Shown: positions 16,092-23,564, counted from the stretch's first letter. The stretch: 26,439 nucleotides of DNA from JAFHCF01 sp048497495 (GCA_048497495.1 JAFHCF010000055.1:1-26439); one strand, 5' to 3'. Numbers and translations: made by a program. Notes: a model not told the origin generated them from the letters alone.

Positions 16092-17216
16092 ATGAACGGC
16101 CTGTCCAACACCTTCTGGCTCGGCACCAAGGAGTTGCGGATCCTGTCGAAGAATCTGATGATGATCCTGTTCATCGTCTGGTCCTTCGGTTTTTCGATCT
16201 ACTTTCAGTCGAAAGGCGGCGGCGAGACCATCAACAACGCCGCCGTCGCCATCGTCGACGAGGACGGCTCGGCCTTGTCGCGGTCGATCCGCGGCCTGTT
16301 CTACCCACCCTATTTCAAGGTGGCGCCGCTGATCTCGGCGGGTGAGACCGCCCGGGCGATGGACCAGAGCCTCTACACCTTCATCCTGGTGATTCCGCCG
16401 AACTTCGAGTCCGATCTGCTCCGCGGCGGTGCGCCCGAGGTGCAACTGGCGGTCGACGCCACCGCCGTCCAGCAGGCCGGCCTCGGCGCCGGCTACATCC
16501 AGAACATGGTCGCCGGCGAGGTTCGCCGCCATGTGGCGCGTTCCGTCGACACCGGCGGGCGGGCGGACACGCTGGTGGTGCGGCGCGCCTTCAACCCCGG
16601 CGGCACCCAGTCGTGGTTCCGCGCCGTGGTCGGCCTGCTCGACCAACTGTCGATGCTGACCATCGTCCTCACCGGCGCCTCGCTGCTGCGCGAGCGCGAA
16701 CACGGCACGATCGAGCACCTGTTGGTCATGCCGCTGACCTCGTTCGAGATCGCCATGGCCAACGTCTGGTCGAACAGTCTGGTGATCTTCGTGTCGTTCG
16801 TCCTTTCCATGGTGTTCGTGGTCGAGGGCGCGCTGGACGTTCCGATCGCCGGGTCGCGGGGCCTGCTGCTGGCCGGCACGGTGATCTACCTGTTCGCCGC
16901 CGCCGCCATCGGCATCCTGCTCGGCACGGTCGCCCGCACCATGGCCCAGTTCGCGCTGTTGATGATGATGGTGGTGATGCCGATGATGATGCTGTCGGGC
17001 GGCATGTCGCCGATCGAGAGCCAGCCGGCTTGGCTCCAGCCGGTGACCTGGCTGCTGCCGTCGCGCCACTACATGAGCTTCGCCCAGGCCATCGTCTATC
17101 GTGGTGCCGGGTTCTCGATCGTCTGGAAGGAGTTCCTGACCGTCGCCGGTCTCGGGACGGCCTTTCTCGGCCTCAGCCTCCTTCTGTTTCGCCGCTCCAT
17201 CGCCACCAGCCGATAG
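16092..17216 (+). CDS. yhhJ: ABC-2 type permease, YhhJ-like
   Basis: 374 residues. N-terminal membrane segment (LMMILFIVWSFGFSIYF), a periplasmic domain of about 130 residues, then five or so C-terminal membrane segments (LSMLTIVLTGASLL; SLVIFVSFVLSMVFVV; LLLAGTVIYLFAAAAIGILL; FALLMMMVVMPMMMLSGGM; LGTAFLGLSLLLF). The ERGT-like EREHGTIEHLLVMPL segment is typical of ABC-2 permeases. It follows the rbbA-like gene by 3 bp and probably pairs with its permease half to form the channel. Last gene of the operon. Confidence 0.9.
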   Translation: MNGLSNTFWLGTKELRILSKNLMMILFIVWSFGFSIYFQSKGGGETINNAAVAIVDEDGSALSRSIRGLFYPPYFKVAPLISAGETARAMDQSLYTFILVIPPNFESDLLRGGAPEVQLAVDATAVQQAGLGAGYIQNMVAGEVRRHVARSVDTGGRADTLVVRRAFNPGGTQSWFRAVVGLLDQLSMLTIVLTGASLLREREHGTIEHLLVMPLTSFEIAMANVWSNSLVIFVSFVLSMVFVVEGALDVPIAGSRGLLLAGTVIYLFAAAAIGILLGTVARTMAQFALLMMMVVMPMMMLSGGMSPIESQPAWLQPVTWLLPSRHYMSFAQAIVYRGAGFSIVWKEFLTVAGLGTAFLGLSLLLFRRSIATSR

Positions 17217-17411
17217 GGGAGGGATGTCCGAAAGGCCGACCGTGTCGCTCGACCCCTCGGCCGGGCCGCGCGGACGGCCTCGTTTATGCCGCGGACACCC
17301 CGTCTGCCGTCGGGGCCCCTGCGCGCCGCGTTCGGTTGTCCAGATCGCGTCCGGGGCCTCGGGAGCGCGGCCGTCCGGCCGGATGGCGACCGGGGAGGCA
17401 CGGCATCGATT

Positions 17412-17432
17412 GAGTAATTTCCGACTCTGTCG
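17412..17432 (+). repeat. Intergenic motif copy 2, downstream of the ABC exporter operon
   Basis: Reads GAGTAATTTCCGACTCTG followed by TCG. It is 196 bp past the yhhJ stop, in the same orientation as the operon, and 34 bp before the 3' end of the convergent transglycosylase gene. Its ends form complementary arms (GAGT ... ACTC), and it contains a GANTC (GACTC) site. No plus-strand gene starts downstream for 2.6 kb, which argues against a simple promoter role. Confidence 0.7.
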
Positions 17433-17465
17433 GGGTCTCGTGCGGACCGATCTCGACGGCGGCGT

Positions 17466-18926
17466 TCACTCGCGCGTCTCGGCGCGCAGGCCCAACCCCT
17501 CGCTCATGTTCTTGAAGGTGATGTAGTAGCGGAAGACGTTGCGGACATAGTCCACGGTCTCGGACCCGACGACACTCCACACCGACCATTCGACGCACTC
17601 GAACCAGACGTCGGGGTCCGGCGCCACCTTGCGCAGGCGCGAGATCCGCGTCGGACCAGCGTTGTAGCTGGCCAGGACGAGCATCAACCGATCGACGTCG
17701 CCGATGTTCGGTTGGTCGACGTAGTGGTCGCGTAAATGGCGGAAATACTTGGCGAAGGCGTGGATGTTGCTCTCCGGGTCGAGGAGATCGGTGATGCCGA
17801 CGATGGGTAGGCGGGCCGTCGAGGGCATCATCTGCATGAGACCGGTGGCGCCCGACCGGCGCATCACCAGCTTCGGATCGAAGCGCGACTCCTGAAAGGC
17901 GACGGCGGCGATGAGGTAGGGGTCGACGTCGTACATCGTGCCGTACTTGCGGAAATACGTCCAATAGGCCTTCAGCCGGCGGGCGTTCTCCTCGCTCACC
18001 GCCGGCTTCAGCCAACGGTCGCTGCGCAGGTACTCCCGGCGCAGGAGATTTCCGTCCTCGGTTCCGAGTTTGGCGGAAGCGACGAAGGCGTCGATTTTCG
18101 CGGCGAGCAGCGGGCTGTTCTTGCGGAAGGCCCAGGCGATCTCACCGTCGGTGAGGATCGGGGCGGCGGCATGGATACGGATGTCGGGAAACACCTTGAT
18201 CCACAGGTCGAGCATGTGGCTGTCGGCGACCGTCGCCTCGATCAGCCCGGCCTGCACCATCTCGATCAGGTCGTCGTTCTCCAACCTCTCGTCGGCGTCG
18301 TGAATGACGATCGGCGGTCGTCCGAGCTGCAGGAGTTCGCGGTTCAGCCGCTCCAGGTTCTCGCGGGAACTCGAGGAATGCCGCACCGTGATCGTCCGTC
18401 CGGCGAGATCGAGGGGGTCGCGGATCTCGGCGACCCTCGGCCCGGTGACGACGAGTTCCCGCACCCCCTTCGAGAAGGGCCGGGAGAAGTCGACGGTGGC
18501 GCGCCGCTCCTCGGTGATGGTGAGATTGCCCAGCGCGATATCGCCGCGCCCGGCCACCAGATCGCTGAGCAGGCGATCGCGCGGGGTCGGAACGATGTAG
18601 ACGAAGATGCGGCGCGACCGATTGCGGATCCCGGCATTGATCTGCTTCTCGAAGGTGCGCAACTGGCTGACGGCGAGCCCGGCCATCTCGCCCTTCTCGA
18701 GGTGGAAGTAGATGCGGCTGAACGGGATCAACACGCGGATGCGCCGCTTCTCGACGATCGCGTCGAAATCGCCGGTGAAGGTCTCGGCCAGATTGGTGCG
18801 CAGCGGCTGCGCGGTCTTGACCGCCGCCGCCGGATCGCCCCCGCCGAGAATGCTGAGGGTGGCGATCGCGACCACCGCCGCTATCCGGCCGCGGGCGAGC
18901 CACGCGCGGGTCCACCGGTTTTCCAT
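17466..18926 (-). CDS. MltF-like lytic murein transglycosylase: solute-binding domain plus SLT domain
   Basis: 486 residues. An N-terminal signal (IAAVVAIATLSILGGGDPAAA, about 15-35) directs it to the periplasm; no lipobox Cys is seen. A bacterial extracellular solute-binding (family 3) domain spans about 55-300 (RIRVLIPFSRIYFHLEKGEM; GRGDIALGNLTITEERRATV). An SLT lytic transglycosylase domain spans about 330-450: catalytic Glu E346 in AVAFQESRFDP, ATGLMQMMPSTA, and LASYNAGPTRI. This is the MltF layout, where the first domain regulates peptidoglycan cleavage, but sequence within the first domain looks distant, so no symbol is given. GGGAGG lies five bases before the ATG. It converges on the exporter operon. 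Confidence 0.88.
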   Translation of the reverse strand: MENRWTRAWLARGRIAAVVAIATLSILGGGDPAAAVKTAQPLRTNLAETFTGDFDAIVEKRRIRVLIPFSRIYFHLEKGEMAGLAVSQLRTFEKQINAGIRNRSRRIFVYIVPTPRDRLLSDLVAGRGDIALGNLTITEERRATVDFSRPFSKGVRELVVTGPRVAEIRDPLDLAGRTITVRHSSSSRENLERLNRELLQLGRPPIVIHDADERLENDDLIEMVQAGLIEATVADSHMLDLWIKVFPDIRIHAAAPILTDGEIAWAFRKNSPLLAAKIDAFVASAKLGTEDGNLLRREYLRSDRWLKPAVSEENARRLKAYWTYFRKYGTMYDVDPYLIAAVAFQESRFDPKLVMRRSGATGLMQMMPSTARLPIVGITDLLDPESNIHAFAKYFRHLRDHYVDQPNIGDVDRLMLVLASYNAGPTRISRLRKVAPDPDVWFECVEWSVWSVVGSETVDYVRNVFRYYITFKNMSEGLGLRAETRE

Positions 18927-19331
18927 GCCAGCCTCCCATCGATCGGTCGACGGCGACCAGCCGACGGATGATCGCCACCGTCACACGGCCGTGCCGACCA
19001 GCGCCCCGATCCCCGCCGTCGCGGCCATGCTCGTCGCCGATGACGACATCCTCTCGACGGCGAGCCCGATCCTCGGCGTCGCGGCGTCGCGCGGCCGGCG
19101 GATGCGGGTGACGAGATGGAGTTCGGCATGACGGCGGCTCATCGCGGCTCCCTGAAAATGCCGTTCGACGACGAGGCGCGTCCGTCGAGTCCTTTCACCG
19201 GCGACGCGTCTCCTCGAACGCGATCGCGATTCTATTCGCCGCCCGACGTCCTGGAAGGGTCGGAAAGTACCCGGCCGCGCCGGGCCGCCGTTGCGCCATC
19301 GGACGATGTCTCGGCCGATGGGACCTCTGCG
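18927..19331. other. 405-bp gap without a recognisable gene
   Basis: Holds the upstream region of the transglycosylase gene (minus strand) and motif copy 4. Open frames here are short or Arg/Pro/Ser-rich shadows, and none has a good ribosome site together with protein-like composition. Confidence 0.5.
19252..19272 (-). repeat. Intergenic motif copy 4, downstream of the 95-aa gene
   Basis: On the minus strand reads GGGTACTTTCCGACCCTT followed by CCA. It lies 59 bp past the stop of the 95-aa gene, in the same orientation, and 325 bp upstream of the transglycosylase start. Its ends pair as GGGT ... ACCC; copy 2 pairs as GAGT ... ACTC, so the arm bases co-vary. Confidence 0.7.
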
Positions 19332-19619
19332 TCACGCGGCATCCGTCCCCGTGTAGTCGACGGAACTGCCGTCTTCCCTCACCACGTCGCCGGCGTTCAT
19401 GAGTTTCATCGACGGCTGGAGGACACAGGACGTGACCGCATCGTCCTGCCAGGGCGATCGGGCGCCGATCCCAGCGAAGGCGCCGAAGCCGGACTTCGAG
19501 GCGACCAGATCGCGAGCCTCCTGCGGCGTCGGTGCGCACGCCCAGATGGAGCCCTTTTCTTTCGAGTATTGCCAGGAGGAATCCCCGAATTCGATCGGGT
19601 CCAAACGATATGTGTTCAT
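19332..19619 (-). CDS. Small hypothetical protein, 95 aa
   Basis: Begins MNTYRLDPIEFGDSSWQYSK and continues with SIWACAPTPQEARDLVASKS, a protein-like mix of residues unlike the Arg/Pro-rich shadow frames around it. GGAG lies nine bases before the ATG at 19619; the frame stays open upstream but that extension is not protein-like. No signal peptide or membrane segment. The YRLDPI...W...APTPQEARDLVA pattern resembles small uncharacterised proteins I have seen in alphaproteobacteria, without a known function. It is flanked on both sides by copies of the repeated motif in its own orientation. Confidence 0.65.
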   Translation of the reverse strand: MNTYRLDPIEFGDSSWQYSKEKGSIWACAPTPQEARDLVASKSGFGAFAGIGARSPWQDDAVTSCVLQPSMKLMNAGDVVREDGSSVDYTGTDAA

Positions 19620-19723
19620 CCGTTTCGTCTCCAAGAGGCATCCGGTCGTTGCCGGAACGGTTTGCGTCGGAGCCGCCCATGGCCGGGCGAACTTCCGGAC
19701 CGTAGCGGCCGATGCGGCGGACG

Positions 19724-19744
19724 CGGCAGGTTCGGAAACTACTC
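19724..19744 (-). repeat. Intergenic motif copy 3, upstream of the 95-aa gene
   Basis: On the minus strand reads GAGTAGTTTCCGAACCTG followed by CCG. It is 104 bp upstream of the 95-aa gene start and in the same orientation, a spacing comparable to copy 1 before the exporter operon (138 bp). Confidence 0.7.
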
Positions 19745-19964
19745 GAATTGCTCGCGGACCGTGGTTCACGAAGCCCGGGATGTGGTGCGCAGTGCGAAAA
19801 ATTCGGCACCGATGTGAGCAATTGAATTCGGTTGCACCCGAGGTTCGCCGCCTACGACCAGTATTCGAAACATCATCGACGCAGAGGGCGGGAGGGGAAC
19901 CAGCACCGGACCAAGAAAATTGAAATTCCTCAAATCGGTTGCGAAAATGCGGTAAGCCGGATGA

Positions 19965-19982
19965 GGAGACCTTCTGGTCTCC
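19965..19982. other. 7-bp perfect stem-loop upstream of the transglutaminase-like gene
   Basis: GGAGACC and GGTCTCC pair perfectly around a TTCT loop, about 100 bp before the gene start. No U-tract follows, so it could be a 5' leader structure or a dyad operator. Role unknown. Confidence 0.35.
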
Positions 19983-20084
19983 GATGACGGCGGATCTCGC
20001 CGTCGAGCTGGCCCTGCACCGTTGCGCACCCACATGACAGATCTCGCGAATGGCGCCCGCCGCCAACAACCGTCGGTGACTTGG

Positions 20085-20975
20085 ATGACCCTATTTTCCG
20101 TCCGGCACGTCACCTCCTATCGGTACACCAGACCAGTGGAATTCGGCGAGCACCGTATCATGTTCAGGCCGAGGGACAGTTTCGATCAGACGCTGTTGAA
20201 CTCGAGCCTGCAAGTCGATCCGAAGCCGGAATACGTCCGATGGATACATGATGTGTTCGGCAATTGTGTCGCTCTCGTCGGCTTCGCGGGTGCCGCGCGG
20301 GAGCTTCGCTTCGAAACGATGATTCGCCTCGAACATACCGTCTCGATCGACCTTCAGATCGACGAAGAGGCGTTGCACTATCCCTTCGCCTACGATCCGG
20401 ATGAGGTCTTCGATCTGGAGCGGACGATCGAGCGGCAATATCCCGATCCGGAGGATCAGGTCGGCAAATGGGCACGACAGTTCGTGCGGATCGGCCAGCC
20501 CACCTTGACCGGCCACCTACTGATGACGATGTGCTACGCGATTCATGAGAGTTTCAACTACGCCCGTCGGTCGGCGCATGGAACGCAGCCTCCGCTCGTG
20601 ACCCTGCAGCTTCGGCGCGGAACCTGTCGCGATTTCGCGCTGCTGATGATCGAGGCCGCGCGAAGCCTCGGGCTCGCGGCACGTTTCGTCACCGGCTACA
20701 TCTACGTTCCCGATCGGGACGGCTCGACGACGCTCGGTGGAGGATCGACCCACGCCTGGTGTCAGGTCTATCTGCCGGGCGCCGGGTGGGTGGAATTCGA
20801 TCCCACCAACGGCATCGTCGGCAACCGCGACCTGATCCGCGTCGGGGTTGCTCGCCACCCGAAACAGGCCGTTCCCTTGTCGGGAAGCTACGACGGCGAT
20901 GCATCCGATTTCGACGACATGTCCGTGCAGGTGAACGTCACGACGGAAGACGGTGGCGACCAGATCCGCGCGTGA
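20085..20975 (+). CDS. Transglutaminase-like family protein (N-terminal beta domain plus papain-like core)
   Basis: 296 residues. The N-terminal bacterial transglutaminase-like domain (SVRHVTSYRYTRPVEFGEHR, about 5-100) precedes the cysteine-protease-fold core. The catalytic triad is intact: C181 in RRGTCRDFALLM, H223 in STHAWCQVYL, D239 in WVEFDPTNG. Relatives are putative proteases, often next to a second transglutaminase-like gene, as here. No signal peptide. The ATG at 20085 gives the family N-terminus; upstream ATGs (20022, 20034) would add unrelated residues. The substrate is unknown; peptide or amide cleavage is more likely than cross-linking. Confidence 0.88.
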   Translation: MTLFSVRHVTSYRYTRPVEFGEHRIMFRPRDSFDQTLLNSSLQVDPKPEYVRWIHDVFGNCVALVGFAGAARELRFETMIRLEHTVSIDLQIDEEALHYPFAYDPDEVFDLERTIERQYPDPEDQVGKWARQFVRIGQPTLTGHLLMTMCYAIHESFNYARRSAHGTQPPLVTLQLRRGTCRDFALLMIEAARSLGLAARFVTGYIYVPDRDGSTTLGGGSTHAWCQVYLPGAGWVEFDPTNGIVGNRDLIRVGVARHPKQAVPLSGSYDGDASDFDDMSVQVNVTTEDGGDQIRA

Positions 20976-21053
20976 ACGGAACTTGTTTCTTGCCTCGGCG
21001 TTCGTCGCGGAACAGTCACTTCGGCATGAGCTGGCATTTTGACGGACACGATG

Positions 21054-21554
21054 ATGAAGATACGCGCGGGATTTCAGATCGGATACGAATGTCGGCAGGC
21101 GACGCCGATGCTGCTCGTCCTCGACATTCATCCGTCGCGCCGTGAGGATCTTCTGACGGAGCAGGTATTGCGTTTTGATCGGCCGATCGAGGCCTGGGAC
21201 TATGTCGATGGTTTCGGCAACACCTGCAGCCGGATCGTCGCCCCTCCGGGACTGACCACGATCTCGACCGAGTTCGAGATCCATGACGGCGGCCTGCCCG
21301 ACCCCGTGCCGGAAAGCGCCTTGCAGCACGATATCGAGGATCTGCCGGACGAGGTGCTGGTCTATCTGCTCGGCAGTCGCTACTGCGACACCGATCTCTT
21401 GGCGGACTTCACCTGGAAACAGTCTTCGTCCACGCCGCTCGGCTGGCCGCGGGTCGAGGCGATCCTCGACTTCGTCCACGACCACATCACATTCGACGAC
21501 CAGAAGGCCGATCCCCGGCGAACGGAGCGGTGGCGACGATGTTCGCCGATGTGA
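21054..21554 (+). pseudogene. Truncated transglutaminase-like gene lacking its catalytic domain
   Basis: 166 codons. The N-terminal two thirds match the family that starts MKIRxGYE and contains ATPMLLVLDIHPSR, DGFGNTCSRIVAPPG, GLPDPVPESALQH and YLLGSRYCDTDLLADF. Family members are about 265-290 residues. Here similarity stops after ILDFVHDHITF, and the frame ends 21 codons later, before the region that should carry the Cys (GVCRD), His and Asp. The next 230 bp show no catalytic segment in any frame, so this is a 3' deletion or rearrangement, not a simple frameshift. It follows the intact paralogue by 78 bp. A retained non-catalytic protein is possible but less likely. Confidence 0.7.
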
Positions 21555-21600
21555 GCCCGGCCTGAACGGATCTCCCACGCGCGCAACGCGAGAGAACGCC

Positions 21601-21630
21601 GACGCCCGCCCCTCACCAGGGGCGAGCGTC
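21601..21630. repeat. Long imperfect stem-loop after the truncated gene
   Basis: GACGC and GCGTC, then CGCCCCT and AGGGGCG, pair around a CACC loop: 12 pairs with a single C/A mismatch. There is no following T-run. It is 46 bp past the truncated gene's stop. It could be a terminator-like element or the remnant of a small palindromic repeat; no second copy was seen in the window. Confidence 0.4.
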
Positions 21631-21764
21631 CTCGCTTCGCGTCGCCCGCCGCGCGGGATCTGCATCGCGAAAGACCGACGTCCGGCCATGAGACGGTCGA
21701 ATTTCACGGCCACACCTCCCTTTGGGAAAAGCGGCCTTCGCCCTTGCATTCCGCCGAGATACCT

Positions 21765-21794
21765 CCATATGACATCCAGGTGGATGGTTTATGG
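21765..21794. promoter_or_regulatory. 30-bp dyad over the Shine-Dalgarno and start of the RHH gene
   Basis: CCATA-TGA-CATCCA-GG-TGGATG-GTT-TATGG: two symmetrically spaced arm pairs, 11 of 14 positions complementary. It covers the AGGTGG ribosome site and the ATG at 21791. Ribbon-helix-helix proteins usually bind inverted repeats and repress their own genes, so this is a candidate autoregulatory operator; in RNA it could also hide the ribosome site. Confidence 0.55.
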
Positions 21795-22195
21795 ATGTTT
21801 CGATGAAGATTCCCGACAGTGAAAAACTCACCCTCAATCTCGGCTTCGTCGATCTCGGTCACATCGACCTGTTGGTCGCCGACGGCTTCTATTCCAACCG
21901 GTCCGACTTCATCCGGACCGCCATACGCAACCAACTCGCCACCCACGCCGACGTCTCGAGGCAGGCGACCCGTCGCCAATCGCTCGAACTCGGTCTGCGG
22001 ACCTACACCCGTCGGGACCTGGAAGCGGTCCGCGATGCCGGCGAGCAACTGGCGATCCGCGTGCTCGGCCTGGTCATCATCGCCGACGACGTCACGCCGG
22101 AACTCGCCAGGGCGACGATCGTTTCCCTCACGGTGCTGGGTGCGCTGCACGCCACACCGGACGTGAAGGCCGCTCTCCGCGATCGTCTGAGCTGA
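21791..22195 (+). CDS. CopG-like ribbon-helix-helix transcriptional regulator
   Basis: 134 residues. After a short leader, KLTLNLGFVDLGHIDLLVAD forms the DNA-binding strand and first helix, and FYSNRSDFIRTAIRNQL (about 33-49) the second helix with the RHH N-S/T-R-S-x-F-I-R signature. The C-terminal 70 residues (LAIRVLGLVIIADDVTPELA) form a compact hydrophobic domain not shared with minimal CopG proteins. AGGTGG precedes the ATG at 21791; a second in-frame ATG at 21803 has no ribosome site. It lies 21 bp before the esterase gene, so the two are probably co-transcribed and the regulator likely controls both. Confidence 0.82.
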   Translation: MDVSMKIPDSEKLTLNLGFVDLGHIDLLVADGFYSNRSDFIRTAIRNQLATHADVSRQATRRQSLELGLRTYTRRDLEAVRDAGEQLAIRVLGLVIIADDVTPELARATIVSLTVLGALHATPDVKAALRDRLS

Positions 22196-22216
22196 CACCG
22201 AAAGAAGGAATTCCCC

Positions 22217-23335
22217 ATGTCGCGCATTCGTACCGCCCTCGGCGAAGCGATGAGTCATCTCGGTTCGGCGGATGTCGTGGCCGCCACCTCCGCGATCCAG
22301 CGCGCGCTCGGCGTGAAGCGCTATGGCGTCCACACCAAGGCCGATCCCGACTCCGCGGTCGAAGCGGAAGTGACGGCCGGCGTCGCCGGCCCGCACCGCC
22401 GCCCGCTCGCCGAAGTCGTCGATGCGCTGCGCGGCCTACGCACCCGTTTCGCCGGCCCCAGCGAGGCCGTGGCGCCGCCTCCGGACGCCGAGGTCGACGA
22501 CGATCCGCGCTTCACCCGCCACCACTTCAACTGCGACGCCGGCTCCCTGACCTACAAGGTCTACGTCCCCGCCACCGGGCGCGGCGGCCGGCTGTCGCTG
22601 GTGATGATGCTGCACGGCTGCACCCAGAACCCCGACGACTTCGCCCGGGGTACCCAGATGAACGCTCTCGCCGACCGCCACGGCCTGATCGTCGTCTATC
22701 CGCAGCAGTCGCGCAGCGCCAACCCCAACGGCTGTTGGAACTGGTTCGACGGCCGCCACCAGCGTCGCGGCGCGGGTGAGCCGGCGGTGCTGGCCGGCCT
22801 CGCCCGTGAGATCGCCGACGACCACGGGATCGATCGCGCCCACACCTTCGTCGCCGGTCTCTCGGCCGGTGGCGCCATGTCCGAGGTGCTGGTCGCGACT
22901 TACCCGGACGTCTTTGCCGCCGCCGGCATCCATTCCGGCCTGCCCTATGGCGCGGCCGCCGACCTGGTGTCGGCGCTGAGCGCGATGAAGGGCCACAGCC
23001 TGCGGACCACCATTCTCCACGACGCCGCCGGCCCGGACGTGCGCAAGATCGTCTTCCACGGCGATGCCGACACCACGGTCCACGCCTCCAACGCCCAGAA
23101 GATCCTCGATCGCGCCACCGCCGACACCAGCCAGGAGATCACCGAGCGCACGATCAACGGCCGCAAGGTGACCCGCACGACCGTCGGCGACGCCGACGGC
23201 ACCGCCCACGCCGAACATTGGCTGATCCACGGCGCCGGTCACGCCTGGTCGGGCGCCGCCCACGGCGGCAGCTACACCGACCCCACCGGCCCCGACGCCT
23301 CGCGCGAAATGGTGCGGTTCTTCCTGCGACAGTGA
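22217..23335 (+). CDS. PHB-depolymerase-family esterase
   Basis: 372 residues, alpha/beta hydrolase of the poly(3-hydroxybutyrate) depolymerase / LpqC group. Oxyanion segment MLHGCTQNPDDFA (H133-Q137), lipase box GLSAGG with S216, likely Asp in FHGDADTTV (D283 or D285) and H352 in GAGHAWSG. The first 95 or so residues are an extension ahead of the hydrolase domain. No signal peptide, so it is probably cytoplasmic; it lacks the linker and binding domains of secreted depolymerases. AAGAAGGA lies seven bases before the ATG. The substrate could be PHB granule material, oligomers or another ester. Confidence 0.85.
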   Translation: MSRIRTALGEAMSHLGSADVVAATSAIQRALGVKRYGVHTKADPDSAVEAEVTAGVAGPHRRPLAEVVDALRGLRTRFAGPSEAVAPPPDAEVDDDPRFTRHHFNCDAGSLTYKVYVPATGRGGRLSLVMMLHGCTQNPDDFARGTQMNALADRHGLIVVYPQQSRSANPNGCWNWFDGRHQRRGAGEPAVLAGLAREIADDHGIDRAHTFVAGLSAGGAMSEVLVATYPDVFAAAGIHSGLPYGAAADLVSALSAMKGHSLRTTILHDAAGPDVRKIVFHGDADTTVHASNAQKILDRATADTSQEITERTINGRKVTRTTVGDADGTAHAEHWLIHGAGHAWSGAAHGGSYTDPTGPDASREMVRFFLRQ

Positions 23336-23366
23336 TCGGCATTCAACCGATCGATCACCGGGCGCC

Positions 23367-23392
23367 ACAACCCTCTGAAAGTCCGAGGTTGT
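23367..23392 (+). terminator. Stem-loop downstream of the esterase gene
   Basis: ACAACC(C)TC pairs with GAGGTTGT, with one bulged C and a 9-nt loop, followed by a weakly T-rich stretch. A smaller GATCGG/CCGATC hairpin overlaps the stop at 23334-23352. A modest candidate for the end of the RHH-esterase transcript. Confidence 0.4.
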
Positions 23393-23440
23393 TCGTCTCG
23401 ACGTTATAAATTGAAATATATAAATAAATACAGATGGTCG

Positions 23441-23530
<90 letters not shown>

Positions 23531-23564
23531 GCTGAGAACGTGGCTCGGTCGAACGAGCGTGGTC

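Larger units (their letters stand above)
19620..20084. other. 465-bp divergent control region, locally AT-richer
   Basis: Separates the 95-aa gene (minus) from the transglutaminase-like gene (plus). It contains motif copy 3 and the hairpin at 19965-19982. About 19750-19960 is visibly less GC-rich than the flanks. Frames crossing it are not protein-like. Confidence 0.5.

Noticed and set aside
13536..17069. 1177-codon minus-strand open frame opposite the exporter operon
   Set aside because: Arg/Gln/Asp/His-rich antisense shadow produced by GC-rich third codon positions. The plus strand carries three genes with clear ABC-transporter motifs.
17224..17526. 100-codon plus-strand frame after yhhJ with a GGGAGGG-like ribosome site
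   Set aside because: Arg/Pro/Gly/Ser-rich, no recognisable domain, and it runs antisense into the 3' end of the transglycosylase gene.
19116..19817. 233-codon plus-strand frame across the gap and the 95-aa gene
   Set aside because: Arg/Gly/Pro/Ser-rich composition throughout, and it is antisense to the better supported 95-aa gene.
21054..21822. Frameshift explanation for the short transglutaminase-like gene
   Set aside because: The other two plus frames after 21500 do not resume the Cys/His/Asp core, so sequence has been lost, not shifted.
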